DNA of 16,369 nucleotides from Aeriscardovia sp040773385. GTDB lineage: Bacteria > Actinomycetota > Actinomycetes > Actinomycetales > Bifidobacteriaceae. The notes beneath the pieces are model-generated. The model searched no databases and was not told the DNA's origin. It was given only the letters and a program-made list of their open reading frames with translations. This document shows positions 6,737 to 13,501 of this stretch, piece by piece. The position numbers were made by a program, and so were the translations under genes. The first letter of the stretch is position 1; each line of letters opens with the position of its first letter. Where the stretch lies: contig JAXGWH010000028.1 in NCBI GenBank assembly GCA_040773385.1, positions 1-16,369 of the forward strand, in the 5' to 3' direction.

Positions 6737-7338
6737 CAGAACGCGCCTTCCCGGTAGTCGAGCAGCACGCGCCCTCCCCGGACGATGAGCGAGGAGACGT
6801 CGAAGCGCACGGGGCGGCCTTCTCCGGGATTGTCCGCGAGCCATTGCCGTGCGGCGAGGCGAAGATGATGCTGTTTGTCGGCCGTCACCGCCTGGGCGGG
6901 AAGCCCTGTGGCCAGGCTCGCCCGCGTCTTGACCTCCACCCCGGCGATCACGCCCGCGGGGGTGAGGGCGACGATGTCCAGCTCGCCGTAGCGTGTGCGG
7001 AAGTTGCGGGCGAGGATCGTCCAGCCGTGCTGGCGCAGGATTTCTGCGGTGTAGTCCTCCCCAAGGCGACCGAGCCGGGCGGGGGAGCGGAAGGCGAGGA
7101 TCATTTTGCCGGCGATTCGGGCGGATCGTGGCGTCTGGTCGGCCGGGTCCCTCAGCGCCGTCAGAGGGCGGGTCCCATTCGTCTTGAGCATCTGCCGCGT
7201 CTGTGGTGTCTGTGGTGTCTGTGGTGTCTGTGGTGTCCGCGCGGATGCCGCGGCCGGCCCGGCGACTGTCCGCCGGTCGTGGCGGTCGCTCCTTGTGGCG
7301 CGTTCCGGTCGTTTTTCGAGTACTGCTGTCGTCATCAT
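6736..7338 (-). CDS. YraN-family (UPF0102) nuclease-like protein with N-terminal extension
   Basis: YraN proteins have a PD-(D/E)XK nuclease-like fold. They accompany DNA-processing genes, but their biochemical role is not settled. The core begins near residue 84 (RSPARLGRLGEDYTAEIL). It shows the conserved RNFRTRYGELDIVAL (111-125) and EVKTR (135-139), so E119, D121, E135 and K137 form the putative catalytic set. Residues 1-80 are an unusual extension rich in T/P/Q/R with a PQT repeat at 35-46. The extended start is supported by a perfect AGGAGG (7343-7348) before two adjacent ATGs. The second ATG (7335) has better spacing (seven bases) and would give 199 residues. It is first gene of the yraN-comM-dprA operon; its TGA overlaps the comM ATG. 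The promoter should lie in 7339-7707. Confidence 0.9.
   Translation of the reverse strand: MMTTAVLEKRPERATRSDRHDRRTVAGPAAASARTPQTPQTPQTPQTRQMLKTNGTRPLTALRDPADQTPRSARIAGKMILAFRSPARLGRLGEDYTAEILRQHGWTILARNFRTRYGELDIVALTPAGVIAGVEVKTRASLATGLPAQAVTADKQHHLRLAARQWLADNPGEGRPVRFDVSSLIVRGGRVLLDYREGAF
7202..7237. repeat. Four perfect 9-bp tandem repeats in yraN
   Basis: TGTGGTGTC is repeated four times without change (7202-7210, 7211-7219, 7220-7228, 7229-7237). On the coding strand it specifies repeated Pro-Gln-Thr triplets in the N-terminal extension of the YraN-family protein. Perfect copies suggest recent expansion and a potentially variable copy number. Confidence 0.92.
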
Positions 7339-7707
7339 CGTTCCTCCTGGTGGTGTCCGGGTCTGTCATGCCGGCGTCTGAGCGGTGGCGGGTGTGGCCG
7401 CGCCGTCTGGTGTGATCACCGGTGCCCTTTGCCCTTCCAGACAACATCGGAGGATGGCGGGCTTCAATCTCACAGACCGATTGTGGAAAACTGGGATTGT
7501 CCGCAGTGACGGACCGCGGTCCCCAGGCTGATTGTCAGAAGACCGATCATCGGAAGGCCGATCATCGGAAGGTCGATCATCAGAAGACCGATTGCCGGAA
7601 GACACAGAAAAGAAGACATAGAAAGGATGTGTCGTCAGACAGGCGGCAGAATGAGCGCAGAGACGAACAGCCGGGTGCAGAATGGGAGGAACGAAGGAGG
7701 CGGACAG
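7339..7707. other. Divergent intergenic region between yraN and msrC
   Basis: This 369-base region must hold the promoters of the minus-strand yraN operon and of msrC. I see the yraN ribosome-binding site (7343-7348), a 12-bp perfect palindrome GGACCGCGGTCC (7511-7522), a 15-bp tandem array (7536-7610) and the msrC ribosome-binding site (7695-7700). The plus-strand frame that crosses the 15-bp array is not the msrC frame. No convincing promoter pair or separate gene was identified. Confidence 0.5.
7536..7610. repeat. 15-bp tandem repeat array upstream of msrC
   Basis: Units are CAGAAGACCGATCAT (7536-7550), CGGAAGGCCGATCAT (7551-7565), CGGAAGGTCGATCAT (7566-7580), CAGAAGACCGATTGC (7581-7595) and a decayed CGGAAGACACAGAAA (7596-7610). 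Each contains an inner CGATCAT-type core. The array is non-coding as far as I can tell. Spacing of 15 bp does not match one helical turn. Confidence 0.85.
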
Positions 7708-8478
7708 ATGACGGATCACAGGACGATGGAACGTGACGGCGCGCAGCACAGTGACGGTGTGCAGAACGGTGACAATCACAACAGTGGCAGCGTGCAGAAA
7801 AATGACACTGCGCGGAACACTGACCGCGTGCGGAACAGCGATGGTGCGCGGAAAAGCGCGGGAAGATCCGCGGCACCGGCACCGCAGGGCCTGGCAGCCG
7901 CGTTCGCCGGAGTGGACGAGGCCGGCCAGTTCCTGCCGATCGATGAGAACTGGAAGCAGGAGCGCGCCCGATGGAACCACGACATCCAGTCCGGGCGGCT
8001 CAAGGCCGAGGATCCGGAGGACCTCGTCGTCTCGCACTACTTCGTGCTGCAGGAGCAGGCGTTCGCCCTCGTCAAAGGCGAGGATGACTGGATCGCCAAC
8101 GCGGCCAACCTCTCCAGTCTGCTGTTCAACAACATCGATGACATAAGCTTCGCCGGCGTATACAGGCTTGCGGGCGGGCAGCTCGTGCTCGGCCCGTTCA
8201 TGGGAAAGCCCGCCTGCGTGCGGATCCCCGTAGGGCAGGGCGTGTGCGGGGTGACCGCGCAGAAGCGGTCCGCCACCCTCGTGCCGGATGTGCGGCAGTT
8301 CCCCGGCCATATCGCCTGTGACCCGGCCTCCCGCAGCGAGGTCGTCGTGCCGATCTTTGACAAAAATGCGGCGCTGTGGGGTGTGTTCGATTTCGACTCG
8401 CCCAAGACCGGCCGTTTCGCCCAGACCGACGTCACCTGGCTCTCACGACTGGCCGACGTACTCTTCCACCACGAGTGA
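7708..8478 (+). CDS. msrC: Free methionine-(R)-sulfoxide reductase (GAF domain, fRMsr)
   Basis: fRMsr reduces free methionine-R-sulfoxide, an oxidative-stress repair step, using a GAF-fold active site with thiol chemistry. The GAF core starts near residue 90 and contains GPFMGKPACVRIPVGQGVCG, VPDVRQFPGHIACD and ASRSEVVVPIFD. The three conserved cysteines are C170, C180 and C204. Their spacings of 10 and 24 equal those of Cys84/94/118 in the E. coli enzyme, so it is probably active. ATG 7708 is chosen because AAGGAGG ends at 7700, seven bases upstream. A start at 7627 has no such support. The 256-residue length exceeds the usual ~160 because residues 1-75 are a charged extension with 18-bp-encoded hexapeptide repeats. 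It is monocistronic and convergent with the pyridoxal kinase gene. Confidence 0.92.
   Translation: MTDHRTMERDGAQHSDGVQNGDNHNSGSVQKNDTARNTDRVRNSDGARKSAGRSAAPAPQGLAAAFAGVDEAGQFLPIDENWKQERARWNHDIQSGRLKAEDPEDLVVSHYFVLQEQAFALVKGEDDWIANAANLSSLLFNNIDDISFAGVYRLAGGQLVLGPFMGKPACVRIPVGQGVCGVTAQKRSATLVPDVRQFPGHIACDPASRSEVVVPIFDKNAALWGVFDFDSPKTGRFAQTDVTWLSRLADVLFHHE
7732..7854. repeat. 18-bp tandem repeats in the msrC N-terminal extension
   Basis: Six 18-bp units and one 15-bp unit run in frame: 7732-7749, 7750-7767, 7768-7782 (15 bp), 7783-7800, 7801-7818, 7819-7836 and 7837-7854. Examples are AATGACACTGCGCGGAAC and ACTGACCGCGTGCGGAAC. They encode hexapeptides of pattern [S/T/N]D-x-[V/A]-[Q/R]-[N/K/H]. 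The array is older than the perfect yraN repeat, judging by divergence. Confidence 0.8.
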
Positions 8479-8507
8479 CGGCTGCCCTTTCATACGGTGT
8501 TGGATGC

Positions 8508-8531
8508 CGTTGCCGGGCTGAGATTGCAACG
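8508..8531. terminator. Weak hairpin between convergent genes
   Basis: CGTTGC (8508-8513) pairs with GCAACG (8526-8531) over a 12-base loop in the 85-base convergent gap between msrC and the pyridoxal kinase gene. There is no T-tract on either strand, so this is only a candidate terminator. Confidence 0.2.
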
Positions 8532-8563
8532 CCGATGGGACGGGACGACTATTCCCGCGCTCA

Positions 8564-9490
8564 TTACTTGAGCAGCGCGGTCATGCGTCCCAGCTCGAGC
8601 TCGATGGAGACGCCGCGGCGCTCGTAGTCGGGCTGGGCGGGGGTGTCGGCCATGCAGGCGCGCACGAACTCGCCGGCGATGTCGGCGGACTCGGCCACGC
8701 TCCGGCCGGTCAGCAGCGCGGCCGAGAGCGCCGAGGCGACCGCGTCGCCGGTTCCGTGGAGCATGAACGGCAGCTTCGTATGCGCCTGCTCCGTGATGCT
8801 GACACCGGCGGGTGATGCCCCGTCCGCAGGGGCGGCGGAGGCGACGATGTTGCGCAGCGTGCCGTCGCCGCGGTCGATGCCCTTGAGCACCACGTTCTTT
8901 GCGCCCATCCCGAGGAGCGCGTCGATCAGATCATGGATCTGCTTCTCGTCCGGGTCGGTGCCGGCGTAAGGGATGCCGGTGAGCAGCGAGGCCTCGGTGA
9001 GGTTGGGCATGAGCACGTCCGCGCCGGGAACGAGGCGCTTGACCGCCTCGCACATCTCCTGCGTGTATGTGGGGTACATGGAACCGTTGTCGCCCATCAC
9101 CGGGTCCACGAGACGCAGGGCCGCGGGATAGTCGCGGTAGAGGCGTTCGATGATCCCCACCTGCTGTGCCGAGCCGAGGAAGCCGGAGTAGACCGCGTCG
9201 ACGGAGTTGCCGATCTTTTTCCACGCGTCCAGATACCCGGTGAGAAAGTCCGTCGTATCAAGGCTGACGAACTGCGGGAAGAGCGTGTGCGAGCTGAACA
9301 GCGCTGTGGGCACGGGCTCCACGTCGCAGCCTGCCGCCGAGAGGATCGGCAGCGCGCAGGTGAGCGAGCAGTCGCCGATGCCGCACATGTCATGCACCGC
9401 CGCCACGCGCGGGATGACGCCCTTCGTGCGGTGGAAGAGGACGGGGGAGGAGGGGTGGTTCTGTGTCCGTGGTGTGTCTGTGCTGTCCAT
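8564..9490 (-). CDS. pdxK: Pyridoxal/pyridoxamine kinase (PfkB-like, ribokinase fold)
   Basis: The enzyme phosphorylates B6 vitamers to supply pyridoxal 5'-phosphate by salvage. The 308-residue product has the family N-terminus RVAAVHDMCGIGDCSLTCALPILSA and the substrate-lid region TALFSSHTLFPQF. It also has the central DPVMGDNGSMY and MPNLTEASLLTG, and the anion hole/catalytic motif GTGD at 246-249 (Asp249 as base). The sequence is closest to the Clostridium/Bifidobacterium-type pyridoxamine kinases, not ThiD. ATG 9490 is chosen because GGGAGG (9497-9502) lies six bases upstream. The frame is open to 9793, but those codons are upstream sequence. It has its own promoter region shared divergently with the NAD(P)-binding gene. 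The exact vitamer preference cannot be read from the sequence. Confidence 0.9.
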   Translation of the reverse strand: MDSTDTPRTQNHPSSPVLFHRTKGVIPRVAAVHDMCGIGDCSLTCALPILSAAGCDVEPVPTALFSSHTLFPQFVSLDTTDFLTGYLDAWKKIGNSVDAVYSGFLGSAQQVGIIERLYRDYPAALRLVDPVMGDNGSMYPTYTQEMCEAVKRLVPGADVLMPNLTEASLLTGIPYAGTDPDEKQIHDLIDALLGMGAKNVVLKGIDRGDGTLRNIVASAAPADGASPAGVSITEQAHTKLPFMLHGTGDAVASALSAALLTGRSVAESADIAGEFVRACMADTPAQPDYERRGVSIELELGRMTALLK

Positions 9491-9719
9491 TCTGATCCTC
9501 CCTGCGGGTGGTCCGGTATCTGTCCCCGGTCCGGCACATCGTTGCGATGACATGATGTCTGTTCCGACTGTACGTGCGGGCGTGGCCGGGCCGCGATGAT
9601 CCTGGACGGTTAAGCTGGTGGGCGGGAAGGATGCGCGGAGCATTCCGCCTGTCGCAATTGTCACAGTGTCCACCGGGGGACGCCGACACAGCGCCGTCCG
9701 GGATCCATGGGGAGGATTC

Positions 9720-10427
9720 ATGAGCGAGACATCACAGAACGGGCCGATCCGTGTCGGCGTCATCGGGGCGACCGGCATGGCCGGCAGTGCCATCTATAAG
9801 GCCGCCAAGGCCGCGGGCATGAAAGTGACCGCCATCGTGCGCAACGAGCAGGAGGCGAAGGATCTGCTCGGGCAGGACGCCGATGTGCTCGTGCGCGACT
9901 CGTTCGCTCTGCATGTGGGCGACATCGTGCACTTCGACGTGCTCGTCAACGCCATCAACTTCCCCAACAAATACGCCTACCGGCATGTGACGTTCACCCA
10001 CCACCTCGTCACACAGGTGGAGCAGAAGCCGCTCGACTACGTGCCCCGCGACCTGCGGACTAGTCCACGCCTGTTCTTCATCCTCGGCGCCGGCTCGCTG
10101 TTGACCGGCGAGGGCGACGCGCGCCATCTCGTGGTGGAGGACCTCGCCAAGCTGCCGGACGCGGACAAGTTCATCAACACGCCGCGCAAACAGCTGGAGG
10201 AGCTTGAATATCTGCGCACCGTGCGCGATGTGAGCTGGGTGGGTGTGTCCCCGTCGCTCGACTTTCACGCCGGTCCGGCGACGGACTACATCGAGGGCGA
10301 CGACACGCTCCTGTTCGGCTCAGACGACAAGTCGGAGGTCACCTCCGGCACGCTCGCGCGGGCGGTGGTCGAGGAGATCGCCTGTCCGCGCCGCCAGAAC
10401 CGTCGCTTCACCGTCTGTGACAAGTAA
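9720..10427 (+). CDS. NAD(P)-binding Rossmann-fold protein (YwnB/COG2910-like)
   Basis: A 235-residue atypical short-chain dehydrogenase-like protein. The dinucleotide-binding loop is RVGVIGATGMAGSAIYKAA with GATGMAG at 16-22. TAIVRNEQEAKDLLG follows, which positions an Arg for NADPH. The fold continues with DVLVNAINFPN and later VGVSPSLDFHAGPATDY, typical of NAD(P)H-binding domain proteins of the NmrA-like YwnB group. No catalytic Tyr-x-x-x-Lys pair of classical SDRs is evident, so it may be a sensor or epimerase-like reductase. ATG 9720 has GGGGAGG (9709-9715) four bases upstream. The frame opens at 9618, but without RBS support. A 107-base gap separates it from the aminopeptidase gene. The substrate is unknown. 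Confidence 0.82.
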   Translation: MSETSQNGPIRVGVIGATGMAGSAIYKAAKAAGMKVTAIVRNEQEAKDLLGQDADVLVRDSFALHVGDIVHFDVLVNAINFPNKYAYRHVTFTHHLVTQVEQKPLDYVPRDLRTSPRLFFILGAGSLLTGEGDARHLVVEDLAKLPDADKFINTPRKQLEELEYLRTVRDVSWVGVSPSLDFHAGPATDYIEGDDTLLFGSDDKSEVTSGTLARAVVEEIACPRRQNRRFTVCDK

Positions 10428-10534
10428 TCCGCAGTAATCCAGCACTTCGCAGCCACCCGAACCGATCCGTGCACAGGCGGCCGATCGGAACGATCATCAG
10501 TCCGAGATCATCGACACGATAAGGAAAGAGCATC

Positions 10535-11917
10535 ATGACGCTTCTTCTCAGCTCCCATGTCCCCGGCCTCTACGTGGAGGACCACAGCGTGAGCGTCCCC
10601 GTCGACTGGCGCGGCGTCGACCCCCACGACCAGAAACAGGTGGACGCGGCCATTTCCAAGGGCTCGCTCAGCTTCTTCTACCGGGTGGTGACCTCCCCGG
10701 CCAACCAGCACCGTGACGACCTGCCCCTGCTCGTCTTCTTCCAGGGCGGACCGGGCGGCAAATCCCCGCGCCCGCTCAACCCCTCCTCGGACGGCTGGAT
10801 CGGCGAGGCGATCAGGCATTTCCGCGTGATCCTGCCCGACCAGCGCGGCACAGGGCGCTCCTCCGCCGTCACCCCGCGCGTGATCGACCGCATCGGCGCC
10901 GAGGGCTTCGAGGGCGTGACGGGCGCGCGCGGCCAGGCCGACTACCTGCACCGCTTCTTCGCCGATTCTATCGTGCGCGACATGGAATACATGCGCGTCC
11001 ACGAGTTCGGCGGCCGGCGCTGGGCGAGCGAGGGCCAGTCGTACGGCGGGTTCATCACCCTCAGCTACCTGTCCACGTTCCCCGAGGCGTTCGTCGCCTG
11101 CTTCACCACCGGCGGCATCGCCTCCCTGCCCGCCGACGCGGACACGCTCTACGCGCACACCTTCAACAAGCTCATGATGAAGATGCGCATTTTCTACGAC
11201 CGCTATCCCCAGGACGAGAAGATCCTCGCCGACATCGCCGACCGGTTCTCACAGGGCGACGTGCGCCTTCCCAACGGCGACCCCGCCACCGTGGGGCGCC
11301 TGCAGAACCTGGGCTCCGGATTCGGCATGAAGCCCGGTTTCGAGCGTGTGCACTGGCTGCTCGACGACGCCTTCGACGGCGACGGCCATCTCACCCCCGG
11401 CTTCCTGCAGGGCCTGCAGACCATGACCGGCTCGGCCGGCGACGAGCTGTACTGGACGCTGCAGGAGGGCATCTACCAGGACGGCGGCGAGTCCGGCACC
11501 ACCACGCCGACCAACTGGGCCGCGCAGCGCGAATGCCGGCGCCACCCGCAGATGGCGGCAGACGCCCGCCCGCTCATGCTCACCGGCGAGATGGCCTTCC
11601 CGTGGATGTTCGAGCAGGACAGCACGCTCAAACCGTTCCGCGCGGCCGAGGAGCTGCTGCAGGAGGACTCGCACTGGGACAAGGTGTACGACCTCGACCG
11701 GCTCAAGGCCAACACCGTGCCCGTGCAGGCCGCCGTCTACCAGGAGGACATGTACGTGCCCTGCGAGCTGAGCCTGCGGACCCTCGCGGGCCTTAGAAAC
11801 TCGCACGCCTGGGTGACCAACGAGTTCCAGCATGACGGCGTGCATGGCGACGTCGTGTTCCGTCATCTGCTACGCGAGGCGTCCGAGCGAGGCGACCTGG
11901 CTGAGATCGGTCTGTGA
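10535..11917 (+). CDS. pip: Alpha/beta hydrolase, S33 prolyl aminopeptidase (proline iminopeptidase)
   Basis: S33 enzymes release N-terminal proline (and sometimes other residues) from peptides in the cytoplasm. The 460-residue product has the oxyanion loop GGPGG at 71-75, followed by KSPRP as is usual for prolyl aminopeptidases. The next strand is LPDQRGTGRSS. The nucleophile elbow is GQSYGG with Ser169. The acid is probably Asp405 (VYQEDMYV), and the base His433 or His437 (EFQHDGVHG). The large cap domain between about 200 and 370 fits the long actinobacterial form. ATG 10535 follows AAGGAAAG by a few bases. No signal peptide is visible. A hairpin 24 bases after the stop may end the transcript. 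The family is confident; true substrate range is inferred. Confidence 0.9.
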   Translation: MTLLLSSHVPGLYVEDHSVSVPVDWRGVDPHDQKQVDAAISKGSLSFFYRVVTSPANQHRDDLPLLVFFQGGPGGKSPRPLNPSSDGWIGEAIRHFRVILPDQRGTGRSSAVTPRVIDRIGAEGFEGVTGARGQADYLHRFFADSIVRDMEYMRVHEFGGRRWASEGQSYGGFITLSYLSTFPEAFVACFTTGGIASLPADADTLYAHTFNKLMMKMRIFYDRYPQDEKILADIADRFSQGDVRLPNGDPATVGRLQNLGSGFGMKPGFERVHWLLDDAFDGDGHLTPGFLQGLQTMTGSAGDELYWTLQEGIYQDGGESGTTTPTNWAAQRECRRHPQMAADARPLMLTGEMAFPWMFEQDSTLKPFRAAEELLQEDSHWDKVYDLDRLKANTVPVQAAVYQEDMYVPCELSLRTLAGLRNSHAWVTNEFQHDGVHGDVVFRHLLREASERGDLAEIGL

Positions 11918-11940
11918 ACCTGCCCGTCAATCCTGTCTGT

Positions 11941-11978
11941 GGGAGCGGGCCGAACAGAATCCCATGGGCGGCCCTCCC
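11941..11978 (+). terminator. Candidate terminator hairpin after pip
   Basis: GGGAGCGGGCC (11941-11951) pairs with GGCCCTCCC (11970-11978), giving nine pairs with one bulged C and a loop of about 18 bases. No T-tract follows, so it is either a U-less actinobacterial-type terminator or a fortuitous GC-rich hairpin. Confidence 0.35.
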
Positions 11979-12055
11979 GTCCTCCGACTGGTTTGACCGG
12001 GTGTCCTGTCGCACGGCCGGGAGAGCAGAGGGCGGCCGGGCCTGAGGTTTCCCGT

Positions 12056-12071
12056 CCCCACTAGGGTGGGG
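12056..12071 (+). promoter_or_regulatory. Leaderless ychF promoter with -10 in an inverted repeat
   Basis: TAGGGT (12062-12067) fits TANNNT and ends seven bases before ATG 12075. No ribosome-binding site is present, so a leaderless transcript is predicted. The -10 is embedded in a perfect inverted repeat, CCCCAC (12056-12061), loop TAGG, GTGGGG (12066-12071). Confidence 0.5.
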
Positions 12072-12074
12072 CCT

Positions 12075-13187
12075 ATGGCTTTGACTATCGGAATCGTCGG
12101 TCTGCCCAATGTGGGCAAATCAACCCTCTTTAATGCGCTGACTAAGAACAACGCGCTCGCGGCGAATTATCCGTTCGCCACCATCGACCCGAACACGGGC
12201 GTGGTGAACCTGCCCGACGAGCGGTTGGAGAAGCTCGCCCCGCTCGTCGGCACCGACAAGATCGTGCACGCCACCGTCTCGTTCGTCGACATCGCCGGCA
12301 TCGTCAAGGGCGCGTCGAAGGGCGAGGGCCTGGGCAACCAGTTCCTCGCCAACATCCGCGAGGCGAACGCGATCTGCGAGGTCACGCGCGTGTTCAAGGA
12401 CCCGGACATCGTGCGCGACGACCAGACCATGGCGGCGGGCGGCAAGCTCGTCGACCCAGCCAGCGACATCGACACCATCAACACCGAGCTCATGCTCGCC
12501 GATCTGCAGACCATCGAGAAGGCTCTGCCGCGCCTGGCCAAAGACCTGCGCGGCGGCAAGATCAAGCAGGCCTATTACGACGCGGTGATGAAGGCCAAGA
12601 GCACGCTTGAGGCGGGGGAGACCATTTTCCACGCCGACGCGGCCGGCAAGCTCGACAAGGACGACCTGTTCGACCTGCACCTGCTCTCCGCCAAGCCGTT
12701 CATCTACGTGTTCAACGTCGACGACGACCAGCTGCACGACGAGGCGCTGCACAAGCAGTTGCAGGATCTCGTGGCCCCCGCCCCGGCGCTGTTCATCAAC
12801 GCCGACTTCGAGGCCCAGCTCAACGACCCCGGCCTCTCCGCGCAGGACGTGAAGGACATGCTCGACGCCGACGGGCTCACGGAGTCCGGCCTCGACCAGC
12901 TGGCGCGCGTCGGTTTCGACACGCTCGGTCTGCAGACGTTCCTCACTGCCGGCCCCAAGGAGGTCCACGCGTGGACCATCCACAAGGGCTGGACCGCCCC
13001 GCAGGCGGCCGGCGTCATCCACTCCGACTTCGAGAAGGGCTTCATCAAGGCGGAGATCGTCAAATACGATGATCTCATCTCGCTCGGCTCCTATGAGAAG
13101 GTCAAGGAGGCCGGCAAGGTGCACCTGGAGGGCAAGGACTACGTGATGCAGGACGGCGATATCGCCGAGTTCCGCTTCAACGTGTAA
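12075..13187 (+). CDS. ychF: Redox-regulated ribosome-associated ATPase YchF (OLA1 family)
   Basis: YchF is an Obg-related P-loop protein that prefers ATP to GTP and binds ribosomes. It modulates translation initiation and stress responses. The 370-residue product shows G1 GLPNVGKST at 9-17, switch II DIAG at 72-75 followed by IVKGASKGEGLGNQFL, and the family FNVDDD region where a canonical NKxD would specify guanine. A coiled-coil helical insertion (about 130-200) and a C-terminal TGS domain (about 285-370, with TAGPKEVHAWTI and VMQDGDIAEFRFNV) complete it. The start is ATG 12075, not the GTG at 12066, because MALTIGIVG matches the family and a TANNNT box stands seven bases upstream. This is the last clearly core gene before the accessory right end. 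Confidence 0.97.
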   Translation: MALTIGIVGLPNVGKSTLFNALTKNNALAANYPFATIDPNTGVVNLPDERLEKLAPLVGTDKIVHATVSFVDIAGIVKGASKGEGLGNQFLANIREANAICEVTRVFKDPDIVRDDQTMAAGGKLVDPASDIDTINTELMLADLQTIEKALPRLAKDLRGGKIKQAYYDAVMKAKSTLEAGETIFHADAAGKLDKDDLFDLHLLSAKPFIYVFNVDDDQLHDEALHKQLQDLVAPAPALFINADFEAQLNDPGLSAQDVKDMLDADGLTESGLDQLARVGFDTLGLQTFLTAGPKEVHAWTIHKGWTAPQAAGVIHSDFEKGFIKAEIVKYDDLISLGSYEKVKEAGKVHLEGKDYVMQDGDIAEFRFNV

Positions 13188-13214
13188 AACCCAGTGATTC
13201 CAACGCCTCCCGGC

Positions 13215-13271
13215 TGTGTCAATGTGTGTCAAACGGGTTGGACACGCCGTGTTTGTGTCACGCCTGTGTCA
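13215..13271 (+). repeat. Four TGTGTCA heptamers with near-helical spacing
   Basis: TGTGTCA occurs at 13215-13221, 13225-13231, 13254-13260 and 13265-13271. The start-to-start distances are 10, 29 and 11 bases, so two close pairs are each on one helix face. Inverted GACAC elements lie at 13240 and 13273. They could be a protein-binding array upstream of the surface-protein promoter or part of a ychF 3' structure. Confidence 0.45.
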
Positions 13272-13415
13272 CGACACGCCGTATTCCGTGAAACCACTTC
13301 CATCAACCACTGCGGGCATCATCCACACCCATCTCACGGGTACGCCGTCCCACGTCAACCCGAATTCCCACGACCCCGACAGCATGCTGAACCCTGGTTG
13401 GAAACTCCCTGAGAA

Positions 13416-13421
13416 TTGACA
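13416..13421 (+). promoter_or_regulatory. Candidate -35 element of the surface-protein gene
   Basis: TTGACA is a perfect sigma-70 -35 hexamer 80 bases before the start. The -10 is ambiguous: a 17-base spacer lands on a T-run at 13439-13444, while TAGTTT (13436) is too close and TAGGAT (13449) too far. Confidence 0.4.
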
Positions 13422-13501
13422 GATCGGGGAGGGGGTAGTTTTTTGCTCTAGGATCAATCATCCTGAAAATCAGTGGGTCGAGGGGGAAAAGTGGATTGCA
13501 C

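Larger units (their letters stand above)
13188..13501. other. Intergenic region between ychF and the surface protein
   Basis: These 314 bases contain no convincing gene. They hold four TGTGTCA motifs (13215-13271), with GACAC complements between them, and a consensus -35 TTGACA (13416-13421). A T-rich stretch at 13439-13444 and TAGGAT at 13449-13454 follow, then a purine-rich AGGGGG (13481-13486) before the surface-protein start. No T-tract terminator for ychF was seen. Confidence 0.5.

Noticed and set aside
5165..7447. A single 760-codon frame covering comM and extending far upstream
   Set aside because: Conserved ComM begins at MRVGTAL (6736), which overlaps the yraN stop. The upstream part is low-complexity Arg/Pro/Asp sequence read in the wrong frame over yraN.
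7536..7610. The 15-bp array as a CRISPR
   Set aside because: Units are directly adjacent, with no unique spacers, and far shorter than CRISPR repeats; no cas gene is present.
7422..7736. A plus-strand ORF of 104 codons over the 15-bp array as a separate gene
   Set aside because: It has a poor start context and repetitive Lys/Arg/Asp content; it is in a different frame from msrC and overlaps its RBS and start.
7366..8310. A 314-codon minus-strand ORF opposite msrC
   Set aside because: It is antisense to a gene with all catalytic residues and has no recognisable motif or RBS.
12120..13232. A 370-codon minus-strand ORF opposite ychF
   Set aside because: It mirrors ychF almost exactly and has a Val/Glu/Leu-biased composition typical of antisense GC-rich coding DNA.
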